Below, piece by piece: positions 7,972 to 17,130 of a DNA stretch of 64,000 nucleotides. How positions within the stretch are numbered: position 1 is the first letter of the stretch; each line of letters begins with the position of its first letter. The translations under genes and the position numbers were made by a program. The DNA lies in assembly GCF_008056315.1 (NCBI RefSeq), contig NZ_VRKQ01000024.1, forward strand, positions 50,330 to 114,329, in the 5' to 3' direction. The stretch comes from Seonamhaeicola maritimus (lineage in GTDB: Bacteria; Bacteroidota; Bacteroidia; Flavobacteriales; Flavobacteriaceae). A model generated the notes under the pieces. It saw only the letters and a list, made by a program, of their open reading frames with translations, did not search any database and was not told the DNA's origin.

Positions 7972-8769
7972 ATGTTCAAATTCTTTAGAAAAATACGGTA
8001 CGACCTTATGGAGAAAAATAAAACTGGAAAGTATTTAAAGTATGCACTTGGAGAAATTGTGCTTGTGGTTATAGGGATTTTAATTGCTTTACAATTAAAT
8101 AATCTGAACGAACGAAATAAATTAAAAGCCAAGGAAATTGAAATACTGAATGACTTTAAAAGTAGTCTCAAGAATGACTTATTCGGTTTAAATATCTCTA
8201 TAAAGCGTGAAGAACAGACTAAGTCTTCCATGAAATTAATACTAGCTCATTTAGAGTCAGACTTACCATATTCAGATTCACTTAAGTATCATTTTGGGAT
8301 GACTATGAGCACGTGGACAAGTAATGTTAATAGAAGTGTTTATGAATCCTTAAAATCTGAGGGCTTGGACCTTATTACTAATAAGGGTTTAAGGCAACAT
8401 ATTACAAATCTTTATGATATTATTATTATAGGTCAAAAAGAAAGAAACGATAGATATAGAGATATAATAGATAATGAAGGGGCTACTATTCTAAGTTCAA
8501 GATTTGACCAGATGTGGAATGGCAATTATGAGAGTTGGTTTAAGGAAAATGATTGGGCGGAACGAGCTAATTATTCCACAGATAGTTTAATACTCGAAAT
8601 GACCCCATTGAATTATGAAGCACTAAAGCATGATCAAGCGTATCATTTCTTTTTAAAAAGTTTAAAAAACAGACACTTTTGGTATTTTGAAGTTGAAAAT
8701 AAAACAGTGAAAAAAGCTGTTATCAGTTTACTGAAAAAAATTGAAGAGGAATTGGAAAAATTAAATTAA
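7972..8769 (+). CDS. DUF6090 family protein, copy 1
   Basis: The N-terminus has the family signature: FFRKIR, then TGKYLKYALGEIVLVVIGIL with one transmembrane helix (about residues 28-48), then IALQLNN. The remainder (about 215 residues) is a mainly helical, charged domain. I chose the ATG at 7972 because the family begins M-x-K-F-F-R-K-I-R; a longer GTG reading from 7945 adds nine unrelated residues. The protein should be anchored in the inner membrane by one helix. Function is unknown. A paralogue with the same N-terminus lies at 46229-47062. The gene is inserted between two minus-strand aconitase genes. Confidence 0.85.
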   Translation: MFKFFRKIRYDLMEKNKTGKYLKYALGEIVLVVIGILIALQLNNLNERNKLKAKEIEILNDFKSSLKNDLFGLNISIKREEQTKSSMKLILAHLESDLPYSDSLKYHFGMTMSTWTSNVNRSVYESLKSEGLDLITNKGLRQHITNLYDIIIIGQKERNDRYRDIIDNEGATILSSRFDQMWNGNYESWFKENDWAERANYSTDSLILEMTPLNYEALKHDQAYHFFLKSLKNRHFWYFEVENKTVKKAVISLLKKIEEELEKLN

Positions 8770-8826
8770 CGGAAAGGCACCCGGACCTTACGACCTAAGA
8801 GGGGAACACCAAAGTTTATTTTAAAT

Positions 8827-8857
8827 AAAAAAGCCTGAGCGTTAAACTCAGGCTTTT
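8827..8857. terminator. Bidirectional rho-independent terminator between DUF6090 and acnB
   Basis: AAAAGCCTGAG pairs with CTCAGGCTTTT around a seven-base loop. It lies between the convergent DUF6090 and acnB genes. Confidence 0.92.
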
Positions 8858-8876
8858 GATTTATAGTTAATTGAAC

Positions 8877-11657
8877 TTATGCTAAAACCAATTGCTTTTG
8901 AGATGGTTTAAACTTAGTTAATACAATACCATCAACTGCTGCTTCGTATTCCTCCATAGTAGGTGTTCTACCTAAAATAGTTGATAATACCACCACTGGT
9001 GTTGATGACAATAAAGATTCTCCTTTTTTACCATCGGTGTCTTTTACAACACGACCTTGAAATAAACGTGTAGATGTTGCCATTACTGTATCTCCTGGTT
9101 CTGCTTTTTCTTGGTTACCCATACATAAGTTACAACCAGGACGCTCTAAGTATAACATGTTTTCATACTTAGTACGCGCTAATCCCTTAGGTGCATTATC
9201 ATTAAACTCAAAACCTGAGTATTTTTGTAATATTTCCCAATCTCCTTCAGCTTTAAGCTCGTCAACAATATTATAAGTTGGAGGCGCAACTACTAATGGT
9301 GCTTTAAACTCAACTTTACCATATTGTGCTTCAATGTTCTTTAACATTTGAGCCAAAATCTGCATGTCTCCTTTATGAATCATACATGATCCTATAAACC
9401 CTAAATCTACTTGTTTAGTTCCTCCATAGTATGATAACGGACGTATAGTATCGTGCGTATAACGCTTTGATACGTCATCATTATTTACATCTGGATCAGC
9501 AATCATTGGTTCAGCAATTTCATCTAAATCAATAACAACCTCAGCATAATATTTAGCATCAGCATCTGGTTTTAAAGCTGGTTTAGAACCTGAATTTAAT
9601 TCTTGAATTCTGTTATTAGCTTTATCAACTAAACCTTGAAGCATTTGCTTTTCGTTATCCATTCCTTTATCAATCATGATTTGGATACGATCTCTAGCAA
9701 TTTCTAAAGATTCAACTAGAGTTTCTTCTTCTGAAATACAGATAGAGGCTTTTGCTTTCATTTCTGCAGTCCAATCTGTAAATGTAAAGGCTTGATCAGC
9801 TGTAAGTGTTCCTATGTGAACCTCAATGATTCTTCCTTGGAATACATTCTCACCACCAAACTGCTTTAACATTTGTTGTTGTGTTGCATGAACTACATCA
9901 CGGAAGTCCATAAAACTCTTCATATCTCCTTTAAAGGTAACTTTTACTGATTCTGGAATAGGCATTGTGGCTTCACCGGTAGCTAATGCTAAGGCAACGG
10001 TTCCTGAATCTGCTCCAAAAGCAACACCTTTTGACATACGTGTATGAGAATCACCACCAATGATAATATCCCAATCATCAACAGTAATATCATTTAATAC
10101 TTTGTGAATTACATCAGTCATGGCGTGATATTGCCCTTTAGGGTCACGGGCAGTAATTAAACCGAAATCGTTCATAAACTGCATTAATCTAGGAATATTA
10201 GCTTTAGACTTATCATCCCAAACAGAAGCCGTATGACATCCTGATTGATAACCTGCATCAACAATAGGGGAAACTATAGTTGCTGCCATCATCTCCAATT
10301 CTTGAGATGTCATTAACCCTGTAGTATCTTGAGATCCTACAATATTTACCTCAACACGCACATTAGAACCAGCATGTAATGTTTTACCTGGAGTTGTTCC
10401 TACAGCATTTTTGTTGAATATTTTCTCTACAGCTGTTAAACCTTGACCTTCAATAGAAACCTCTTTAGAAGGCGCATATACTTGAGGGATATCAATACCT
10501 AATATTTTACAAGATAAGGTTTGTAGTTTTTTACCGAATACAACAGCATAAGATCCTCCTGCTTTAATAAACTCCATTTTCGGAGGTGTTAATGCAGTTG
10601 AGATATCTTTTAACTCTATATCTCCGCTATATAATTTTTTAGTCTTTGTGTTAATTGTTAACACGGTACCTGTTTCTACTGAATATGTTTGCTTTAAAAC
10701 TGGTTCACCATCAGCATCTACAATAGTATTACCATTTTCATCTTTTTGCTGTACCCAGTTTTTTAAATCGATACCAATACCGCCAGTTACACCAACAGTA
10801 GTTAAGAAAATTGGAGCAATACCATTAGTACCAGCAATTACTGGAGCTATATTTATAAATGGCACATAAGGACTTGAAGATACTCCTGTCCATAATGCCA
10901 CATTATTTACCCCAGACATTCTTGAAGACCCCACTCCCATGGTTCCTTTTTCAGCAATAAGCATTACACGTTTATCTGGGTGTTGTGCTTTAAGTGCTAA
11001 AAGCTCTTGTTGCATCTCTTTATTATGCTCAAAAAGACATTGACCATGTAACTCACGGTCTGATCTAGAATGGGCATCGGCTCCTGGAGATAATAAATCT
11101 GTTGAAATATCACCTGTTCCAGCAATAAAAGTAACTACTTCAATTTTTTCTTCTACTTCTGGAAGTTTTGTGAAGAATTCTGCTTGAGCATAACTTTCTA
11201 ACAATTCTTTAGCAATAGCATTTCCTGCCTTATAAGCATTTTCTAAACGCTCTGCATCAGCTTCGTATAAAAACACTTGCGTTTTTAAAACTTTTGTAGC
11301 TTCTTCTGCAATAGCAACATCACTTCCTAAAGCTAAGTCTAATAAAACTTCTATTGAAGGCCCACCTTTCATGTGAGATAATTGCTCAAATGCAAAAGCA
11401 GGTATAATTTCTTCAACAACCGATTCACCAAGAATAATTTCCTTTAAAAATTTAGCCTTTACTCCTGCAGCACTGGTGGTTCCTGGCAATGTATTATAAA
11501 TAAAGAATTTAAGAGAATCTTCTCTGTGTGGATTACTTGAATCTTTAATTTGCGAAATAATTTCGCTTAGTAATTCCGCACCGTCGATTGGTTTAGGATG
11601 AAGTCCTTGACCTTTTCGCTCCTCGATCTCCTTGATGTAATCGTTGTAAGTGTTCAT
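8877..11657 (-). CDS. acnB: Bifunctional aconitate hydratase 2 / 2-methylisocitrate dehydratase
   Basis: AcnB catalyses citrate-isocitrate interconversion and, in characterised bacteria, dehydration steps of the methylcitrate cycle. At 926 residues it is slightly longer than the E. coli enzyme. The domain order is that of AcnB: an N-terminal HEAT-like domain, the swivelling domain, then the Fe-S core. Cluster ligands are Cys758 in GSCMIHKG and Cys842/Cys845 in RPGCNLCMGN. The segment GGDSHTRMSKGVAFGADSG lies in the core. The 230 bases upstream (11658-11889) form an AT-rich leader without a gene. It is a separate transcription unit from the other aconitase. Confidence 0.96.
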   Translation of the reverse strand: MNTYNDYIKEIEERKGQGLHPKPIDGAELLSEIISQIKDSSNPHREDSLKFFIYNTLPGTTSAAGVKAKFLKEIILGESVVEEIIPAFAFEQLSHMKGGPSIEVLLDLALGSDVAIAEEATKVLKTQVFLYEADAERLENAYKAGNAIAKELLESYAQAEFFTKLPEVEEKIEVVTFIAGTGDISTDLLSPGADAHSRSDRELHGQCLFEHNKEMQQELLALKAQHPDKRVMLIAEKGTMGVGSSRMSGVNNVALWTGVSSSPYVPFINIAPVIAGTNGIAPIFLTTVGVTGGIGIDLKNWVQQKDENGNTIVDADGEPVLKQTYSVETGTVLTINTKTKKLYSGDIELKDISTALTPPKMEFIKAGGSYAVVFGKKLQTLSCKILGIDIPQVYAPSKEVSIEGQGLTAVEKIFNKNAVGTTPGKTLHAGSNVRVEVNIVGSQDTTGLMTSQELEMMAATIVSPIVDAGYQSGCHTASVWDDKSKANIPRLMQFMNDFGLITARDPKGQYHAMTDVIHKVLNDITVDDWDIIIGGDSHTRMSKGVAFGADSGTVALALATGEATMPIPESVKVTFKGDMKSFMDFRDVVHATQQQMLKQFGGENVFQGRIIEVHIGTLTADQAFTFTDWTAEMKAKASICISEEETLVESLEIARDRIQIMIDKGMDNEKQMLQGLVDKANNRIQELNSGSKPALKPDADAKYYAEVVIDLDEIAEPMIADPDVNNDDVSKRYTHDTIRPLSYYGGTKQVDLGFIGSCMIHKGDMQILAQMLKNIEAQYGKVEFKAPLVVAPPTYNIVDELKAEGDWEILQKYSGFEFNDNAPKGLARTKYENMLYLERPGCNLCMGNQEKAEPGDTVMATSTRLFQGRVVKDTDGKKGESLLSSTPVVVLSTILGRTPTMEEYEAAVDGIVLTKFKPSQKQLVLA

Positions 11658-11889
11658 AAAACTTTCTGTATTTAAAGTAAAGGCTTTTGTTTAAAAAATA
11701 TCAAATGCCAACATGTGAAATTAAATTTTTGCTTAAAAAAGCTCCGCAAAATACGAATTTAATGCAAAGTTTTAAAAATAAACTGGCTAATACAATAGCT
11801 AATAATATGAATTTATTATAGTGTTATTTTAAAATAAAATGATTGTTATTTTAACAGTAATCTTAAACTAAATTGACAATTTATCAAAC

Positions 11890-12081
11890 TTACTTGTTTT
11901 TATAGATGATAATCAACTTAATCATTACCAAAATGACAGCAACAACCTTAATAAAGGTTGCTATTGCAAGCAAAATATTACTTGTTAAAAAATGAATAAT
12001 CTTTAATAAAGCACCTAAATAAGTTAATATTAACCCAACTAAGAAAACTATTATCGGAATAATAAACTCTTTAAGTTTCAT
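11890..12081 (-). CDS. Small GldL-like membrane protein, 63 residues
   Basis: Almost the whole protein is hydrophobic: two predicted membrane helices (about residues 6-24 and 36-58) joined by GALLKIIHFLTSN. That joint resembles the G-A-L-F-K-I-x-H-W-P-G motif found after the first helix of GldL and related small membrane proteins of Bacteroidota. The large cytoplasmic region of GldL is missing, so this is not GldL itself. It lies 56 bases upstream of the acyltransferase pair on the same strand order and could be expressed independently. Function unknown. Confidence 0.6.
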   Translation of the reverse strand: MKLKEFIIPIIVFLVGLILTYLGALLKIIHFLTSNILLAIATFIKVVAVILVMIKLIIIYKNK

Positions 12082-12137
12082 TTATTTAATATTTAGTTGC
12101 TTCCTCATGATAAGAATATGTATCCATTCTTTAAAGC

Positions 12138-13280
12138 TTAAACAAATTTACTCTTAACAAACTTTGAGTCTCTTAAATCTGTAATAGGTCTCTCAAAATA
12201 CAAATACATGTATTTGGATAATAAATATGTTATTACCAAGTAAAAAACAGCACAGACAAGACATTCAAATAAGCTAAAACTTTCGAAATCGAAGTACAAT
12301 CTAATCAAGTAAAGAAAAAATGTATAGTGTACCAAATATATGGCATATGAATACAAACTAATGCTTTCAATAACTTTTGACCATCTTTTATGTGGCTTTT
12401 TTAGGAAATATAAATATGGTAACATCAAACATATTGCAATTGAATTAAAAGGCAGGTAAAGAACATTCCAATAAAAAGGAAATTTCTCGATGGTAACCCC
12501 AAAAACAGGCAAAACAATTAAAACAATAAGCCAAAAAGCCATACCAAGTATAAAAAGCTTATTCTTTAACTTTATAATTTTGGCATTAAAGCGCTTGAAA
12601 ACATATACTAAAAGAAAACCATAAAAAATGGCATCCAACCTATAAACAACTATAGCTTTTAAGTTTGAATTCCATAAGTCTAATGACTTGGGCTCTCCAA
12701 TAGTCAAGATATAGTAGCCAATTTTTGAAGCAAAAAAAACAGAAACTAAAAATAAAGATGCGTACAAAAAAAAGTCATCCCTTCGCTTAGCTTTTCCATT
12801 AAAAAAAATAAACCAAAAATAAATGCATAGTGGAGCTAACAGATAGGCATATTCTTCAACAGACAAACTCCAAGATTCTGGAAAAAAAGGAATATGGTAT
12901 TCATGAAAATTTTGCAAAAAGAAAAAATACTTCCAAATTTCTTGAGGTAAATTATATCCAATAATTAAGCCAACTATGATATTAATCAAAAGCATTAAAT
13001 AATACAAAGGCAATGTTCTAAACCACCTCCTTAACCAAAAATGCAACATAACTTTCATAGTAAAATCTCTATCCTTGAGTAACCTTAAAAGTATTCCTCC
13101 AATTAAAAATCCGCTCAACACAAAAAACACTTCAACCCCCTGCACACCAATAACCTGCATAGCTTGGGTTATGGAATTATTATATTCATGAAAAATGTAG
13201 AGCGCATGAGATAAAACAACCATAGAAATTGCAATAGCCCGCATTAAATCCAAACCATATATTCTATCTTTCTGCTTCAT
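12138..13280 (-). CDS. Membrane acyltransferase, OafA/YrhL type (first of a tandem pair)
   Basis: A member of the acyltransferase-3 family with about ten membrane helices and 380 residues. It has the N-terminal GLDLMRAIAI segment, the proposed catalytic His in VVLSHALY, then VEVFFVLSGFLIGG, RRWFRTLPLYY and ESWSLSVEEYAYL. Such proteins acylate, often acetylate, surface polysaccharides or lipids in the inner membrane. It follows a closely related gene after only three bases and the two are clearly an operon. The acceptor cannot be told from the sequence. Confidence 0.88.
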   Translation of the reverse strand: MKQKDRIYGLDLMRAIAISMVVLSHALYIFHEYNNSITQAMQVIGVQGVEVFFVLSGFLIGGILLRLLKDRDFTMKVMLHFWLRRWFRTLPLYYLMLLINIIVGLIIGYNLPQEIWKYFFFLQNFHEYHIPFFPESWSLSVEEYAYLLAPLCIYFWFIFFNGKAKRRDDFFLYASLFLVSVFFASKIGYYILTIGEPKSLDLWNSNLKAIVVYRLDAIFYGFLLVYVFKRFNAKIIKLKNKLFILGMAFWLIVLIVLPVFGVTIEKFPFYWNVLYLPFNSIAICLMLPYLYFLKKPHKRWSKVIESISLYSYAIYLVHYTFFLYLIRLYFDFESFSLFECLVCAVFYLVITYLLSKYMYLYFERPITDLRDSKFVKSKFV

Positions 13281-13283
13281 TAA

Positions 13284-14408
13284 CTACCTTGGAAATTTCG
13301 TATCTCTATATTTTAATATTGGTTTTTCAAAATACACATAAATTAAATTAGAAATTATTATACATATCCCTAGAAAGAAAAACAATAATCCTACCTTAGA
13401 TAACACAGATGTTTCTTCCAAATCGAAAACACGCTGAAGACTTAGTAAAATCAAGGAATAATTAACTAAATACATAGCATATGACCGAGTGCTTACAAAT
13501 AATACAATACTTTTAAATGGTGTCTGAGATTTCAATTCTATGAAATTTGGAAAAAGAGCAATCAATGAAATACATATCAATTGTAAATAGAAGAAAGTAT
13601 AGAAAAACATATTATTTTGGGGCAGTAGATTAAACATGTATATAAAAATATGTAGAACCGCAAATAAACATAATCCAAAAACAAGAAAACCTTTTTTATT
13701 TCTACTGATAAATTCTGGATATAACTTTACACAGTAAGCGGCAAGAAAACCATAATAAATGCTATCTAATCTATAAATAACTACCTTTCTAAATGAAGTG
13801 CTCCAGTCTTTATATGAAGAAACTTCATTATTAAAAAAATATTCTAATTTTATTAAAGCAAGTGCTACAATTGTTGAAATTGTAACCCATAAAAAGAATT
13901 TAGTCGCCTTCCATTTTTTATTAATAATCATTCCTATATAAAAAATAATAGGCAAAAGTAAATAAGCATACTCCTCAACAGATAAACTCCATGCCTCAGT
14001 AAAAAAGTTTGGGTGTTTCCATGCAAAATTTTGAAAAAACAGATAATACAGAAATATATCCTTAGGTAAAGAGTGCCCTATTATTAAAAACAATAAAATA
14101 TTCAAAATTAAAACTAAAAAATAATTTGGCAATGTCCTAAACCATCGACGCTTCCAAAAATTTAAGAAAAACGACCAAGAAGTTTTTTTATCTATTAACT
14201 GCTTTAATAAAATGCCCCCAATTAAATACCCACTTAAAACAAAAAATAAATCAACCCCAATAGCTCCCATTAATCTAACAGAATCTAAAAACAAAGAAGT
14301 CTCGCCCGGAAACAATAAAAATGAACAATGAGAAAGTATTACTAAAGTTATGGCTAGAGCTCTAACGCAATCTAATCCAAATATCCTAGAAACACTTTTA
14401 TTTTGCAT
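13284..14408 (-). CDS. Membrane acyltransferase, OafA/YrhL type (second of a tandem pair)
   Basis: A 374-residue paralogue of the next gene. Shared blocks include GLDCVRALAI, LSHCSFLL with the conserved His, VDLFFVLSGYLIGGILL, RRWFRTLP and EAWSLSVEEYAYLLLP. By eye about half of the aligned residues in the first 200 positions are identical, so the pair arose by tandem duplication. It is first in the operon; its ATG is 38 bases from that of the divergent PHM-like gene, so the two share a promoter region. Confidence 0.88.
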   Translation of the reverse strand: MQNKSVSRIFGLDCVRALAITLVILSHCSFLLFPGETSLFLDSVRLMGAIGVDLFFVLSGYLIGGILLKQLIDKKTSWSFFLNFWKRRWFRTLPNYFLVLILNILLFLIIGHSLPKDIFLYYLFFQNFAWKHPNFFTEAWSLSVEEYAYLLLPIIFYIGMIINKKWKATKFFLWVTISTIVALALIKLEYFFNNEVSSYKDWSTSFRKVVIYRLDSIYYGFLAAYCVKLYPEFISRNKKGFLVFGLCLFAVLHIFIYMFNLLPQNNMFFYTFFYLQLICISLIALFPNFIELKSQTPFKSIVLFVSTRSYAMYLVNYSLILLSLQRVFDLEETSVLSKVGLLFFFLGICIIISNLIYVYFEKPILKYRDTKFPR

Positions 14409-14420
14409 TAAAAATATTAG

Positions 14421-14428
14421 TAATTTTG
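14421..14428 (+). promoter_or_regulatory. -7 promoter box for the PHM-like gene
   Basis: TAATTTTG fits the Bacteroidota consensus TAnnTTTG, with TTG 15 bases upstream (14403-14405). Because the box covers a possible TTG start at 14426, it supports the ATG at 14447 as the real start. Confidence 0.5.
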
Positions 14429-14446
14429 AAAATCAATCAAACAAAA

Positions 14447-15592
14447 ATGGTTTTTAATAAATGGTATAAAATATCACTAATCTTTTTGATATTTATTTCT
14501 TCAATTGGCCTAATATACTATTTTAATTTATCTAACAGACATAAAGCTATTGTAAAAACTCGAGCTTTACACTTTTTGAATATTATAGATTCCAAATGGG
14601 AAAAAACACTTTCTAATGAACAATTAAAATTTGAGTCCCCTTCTCTACTAATTGATGGTATATACAAATCAATGGAAGGACCTAAGGCCATGAATTACTT
14701 CAATTTAGACAAAACAAACAACTCTTTGTTTTATATGACAGGATTTAAGGTCAAGGCAAAACACACTAAAAGTGGTCTTCCTCTTTCTAATGATTTTATT
14801 TGCCATATGAATATAGATTACATCGAACAAGAACATCACGGACGTTGGAATTTACTAAATAGAATTAATACACAGTATCCTAGATTAATATCTATATCTC
14901 ATGGAATTGAATCTGTTAATTTCCCTAATGGTTTCGGAATACCCTTCTTTGGAAATGAAACTTTTTTTATGACGACTCAGTCCTTAAATCACAATGTCAA
15001 GGATAGTATTTTTCAAATAAAACATGATATTTCAATCAACTATAATAACAATGAAACTAATAAACCATTAATGCCAAAAACTATCTTTATGATGTTGCCA
15101 TTTGACATTGATAACCCCGGTGTTATAAATGAGTCTTTTGATAATTCTTGCATACCCGTCGAAACAAAAAACCACACCTATATTAATGAAAATGGTCAAG
15201 CTATGTCAGGGCATTGGACACTTTTTAAAGGGGAAACCACTTATTCTTCAAATGTTACGCAGCAGCTTGCTATTAAAGACACTATGAGATTGCACCAAAT
15301 AACTCCTCATTTACATCCATTTGCAAACCAATTCATTTTAAAGGACATAACCAGCAATCAAATTATATACAATTGTGAAGTTAAAAATCACAGTGGCAAA
15401 ATTGGCTTAACCAAAACCCCTGAATTCTCCAGTAGTAAAGGACTAAAAATGTTCCCTTCACATGAATATGAACTCATACTAACAACCAATAATACTACGA
15501 ACAAACCGCAAGATATGATGGCAAGTATGTTTTTATTTTTCTATGATAAAGAATTGGATATAAAAATTAAGGCATACCGCAATGCAAACTAG
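14447..15592 (+). CDS. Membrane-anchored protein resembling copper type II monooxygenases (PHM-like)
   Basis: The 381-residue product has an N-terminal membrane anchor (about residues 9-27) and an extracytoplasmic domain. Several features match the peptidylglycine-hydroxylating monooxygenase (PHM) fold. A His-x-His pair (H288, H290 in TPHLHPFANQF) is followed 68 residues later by Met358 in a D-M-M-A-S-M-F-L-F-F-Y strand; PHM has His242-x-His244 and Met314 in a similar strand. In the N-terminal half, H120 (FICHMNID) and H193 (QIKHDIS) could correspond to PHM His108 and His172, with Cys119 in place of His107. The following gene is a SCO copper chaperone overlapping by 11 bases, which supports a copper protein. 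The substrate is unknown and it may not be an active oxygenase. Confidence 0.5.
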   Translation: MVFNKWYKISLIFLIFISSIGLIYYFNLSNRHKAIVKTRALHFLNIIDSKWEKTLSNEQLKFESPSLLIDGIYKSMEGPKAMNYFNLDKTNNSLFYMTGFKVKAKHTKSGLPLSNDFICHMNIDYIEQEHHGRWNLLNRINTQYPRLISISHGIESVNFPNGFGIPFFGNETFFMTTQSLNHNVKDSIFQIKHDISINYNNNETNKPLMPKTIFMMLPFDIDNPGVINESFDNSCIPVETKNHTYINENGQAMSGHWTLFKGETTYSSNVTQQLAIKDTMRLHQITPHLHPFANQFILKDITSNQIIYNCEVKNHSGKIGLTKTPEFSSSKGLKMFPSHEYELILTTNNTTNKPQDMMASMFLFFYDKELDIKIKAYRNAN

Positions 15593-16181
15593 GAAACTTA
15601 TAGTAATTTTAGTCATTTCTTTGTTAGAATCCTGTTCAATTTCTGTGAAACAGCTTCCCGTACTAAGTAAATATATTGACGATAAGGGAAACGAGGTAAT
15701 GTATAAAATAGAGAATCTAAACTTCATTGACCAAAACAACCAGATATTCAGTGAAAAAAATGTTAATAACAAGATATATATAGCCAATTTCTTCTTCACA
15801 CGTTGCCCTAGTATTTGTCCTAGAATGAAAACCGTTTTAAAAGATATAGCAAATGAGTATGAAAAAGCTTCTGATTTTAAAATCACTTCTTTTAGTATCG
15901 ATTCAAAATATGATACTCCAGAAGTTCTTAAGTTGTATGCGAATACTACTAATGTAAATTATAATAAATGGTTTTTCTTAACAGGAAGCAATGAAGAACT
16001 AAACCATACTGCTAAACTATTTAGAACAAGCTTTTCTCAAAAAGAAGATAGTATAGATTTTTATCACTCCTCTTACGTAGCTTTAGTAGATAGGCAAAAA
16101 CACATAAGAGGTTTTTACAATTTACTTGAACCTGCTTCAGTAAACAAGCTAAAAAAAGATCTAAAAAAACTATTAAAATAA
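15582..16181 (+). CDS. SCO1/SenC family copper chaperone lipoprotein
   Basis: A 199-residue thioredoxin-fold protein with the SCO copper site: Cys75 and Cys79 in RCPSICPRM (CxxxC) and His162 in DFYHSSYV. The N-terminus is a lipoprotein signal with Cys18 in LLESCS, so it is anchored in the cell envelope. SCO proteins deliver copper to cupro-enzymes such as cytochrome oxidase. Here it starts inside the end of the PHM-like gene, so that protein is the likeliest client; this is inference. The 3' end overlaps the convergent MoxR gene by nine bases. Confidence 0.88.
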   Translation: MQTRKLIVILVISLLESCSISVKQLPVLSKYIDDKGNEVMYKIENLNFIDQNNQIFSEKNVNNKIYIANFFFTRCPSICPRMKTVLKDIANEYEKASDFKITSFSIDSKYDTPEVLKLYANTTNVNYNKWFFLTGSNEELNHTAKLFRTSFSQKEDSIDFYHSSYVALVDRQKHIRGFYNLLEPASVNKLKKDLKKLLK

Positions 16182-17126
16182 ACTTTTAATAATTTGAGCC
16201 TCAGTTATTCCTTCAGCCTCAGCTTTATAATTCTTAATAATTCTATGACGAAGAATGCTATTAGCCACTGCTTGAACATCTTCAATATCAGGTGAAAACT
16301 TACCTTTAATGGCCGCATGTGTTTTGGCGGCTAGTATAAGGTTTTGTGACGCTCTAGGTCCTGCTCCCCAATCAACATATTGTTTTATTAATTCTGATAC
16401 AGCATCACTATCTGGTCTTGTTTTTCCAACCATTGTAACGGCATATTCAATAACATTATCAGCCACTGGAATACGACGAATAACATGTTGAAAGTTTAAA
16501 ATTTCTTCAGCCGTAAAAAGTGCATTTACTGTTAAGTTTTCATCATTAGTAGTTGCCTTTACCACTTGTACCTCCTCCTCAAAGGAAGGGTAATCTAAAT
16601 TAATAGCAAACATAAAACGGTCCAATTGAGCCTCAGGTAAAGGGTACGTACCCTCTTGCTCTATAGGATTTTGTGTAGCCAAAACAAAATAAGGTAAACT
16701 TAATTTATAATGATGACCTGCTACTGTAACAGCGCGTTCCTGCATGGCCTCTAGAAGTGCTGCTTGTGTTTTAGGAGGTGTTCTATTTATCTCATCCGCT
16801 AGTATAATGTTAGCAAAAATGGGGCCTTTAACAAATTTAAAATGGCGATCTTCATCCAATATTTCGCTTCCTAAAATATCACTAGGCATTAAATCTGGAG
16901 TGAATTGAATGCGTTTAAAATCTAAACCTAAGGCTTGAGCTATAGTATTAACCATTAAAGTTTTGGCCAAACCAGGCACTCCTATAAGTAATGAATGGCC
17001 ACCTGAAAAAATTGAAATTAAAATCTGATTTACAACCTCATCTTGTCCAACAATAACTTTAGCTATCTCTTGTTTTAATTCTCGATATTTTTTTACAAAC
17101 TGTTCTACGGCAGCAACGTCGGACAT
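16173..17126 (-). CDS. MoxR family AAA+ ATPase
   Basis: MoxR ATPases act as chaperones that mature or activate partner proteins, often together with von Willebrand A-domain proteins. The 317-residue protein has Walker A GVPGLAKT (residues 49-56), Walker B ILADEINRTPP (Asp111, Glu112), sensor 1 in LATQNPIEQEGTYPLPEAQ and an arginine-finger region LDRFMF. It ends the operon that encodes three periplasmic folding factors, four bases after the preceding stop. No VWA or DUF58 gene follows; the convergent SCO gene comes next. Confidence 0.95.
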   Translation of the reverse strand: MSDVAAVEQFVKKYRELKQEIAKVIVGQDEVVNQILISIFSGGHSLLIGVPGLAKTLMVNTIAQALGLDFKRIQFTPDLMPSDILGSEILDEDRHFKFVKGPIFANIILADEINRTPPKTQAALLEAMQERAVTVAGHHYKLSLPYFVLATQNPIEQEGTYPLPEAQLDRFMFAINLDYPSFEEEVQVVKATTNDENLTVNALFTAEEILNFQHVIRRIPVADNVIEYAVTMVGKTRPDSDAVSELIKQYVDWGAGPRASQNLILAAKTHAAIKGKFSPDIEDVQAVANSILRHRIIKNYKAEAEGITEAQIIKSLF

Positions 17127-17130
17127 AATT

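Noticed and set aside
8770-8813. Degenerate family F copy after the DUF6090 gene
   Set aside because: GGAAAGGCACCCGGACC and GGGGAACACC resemble the 3' half of family F, but the match is too weak and the other end is missing.
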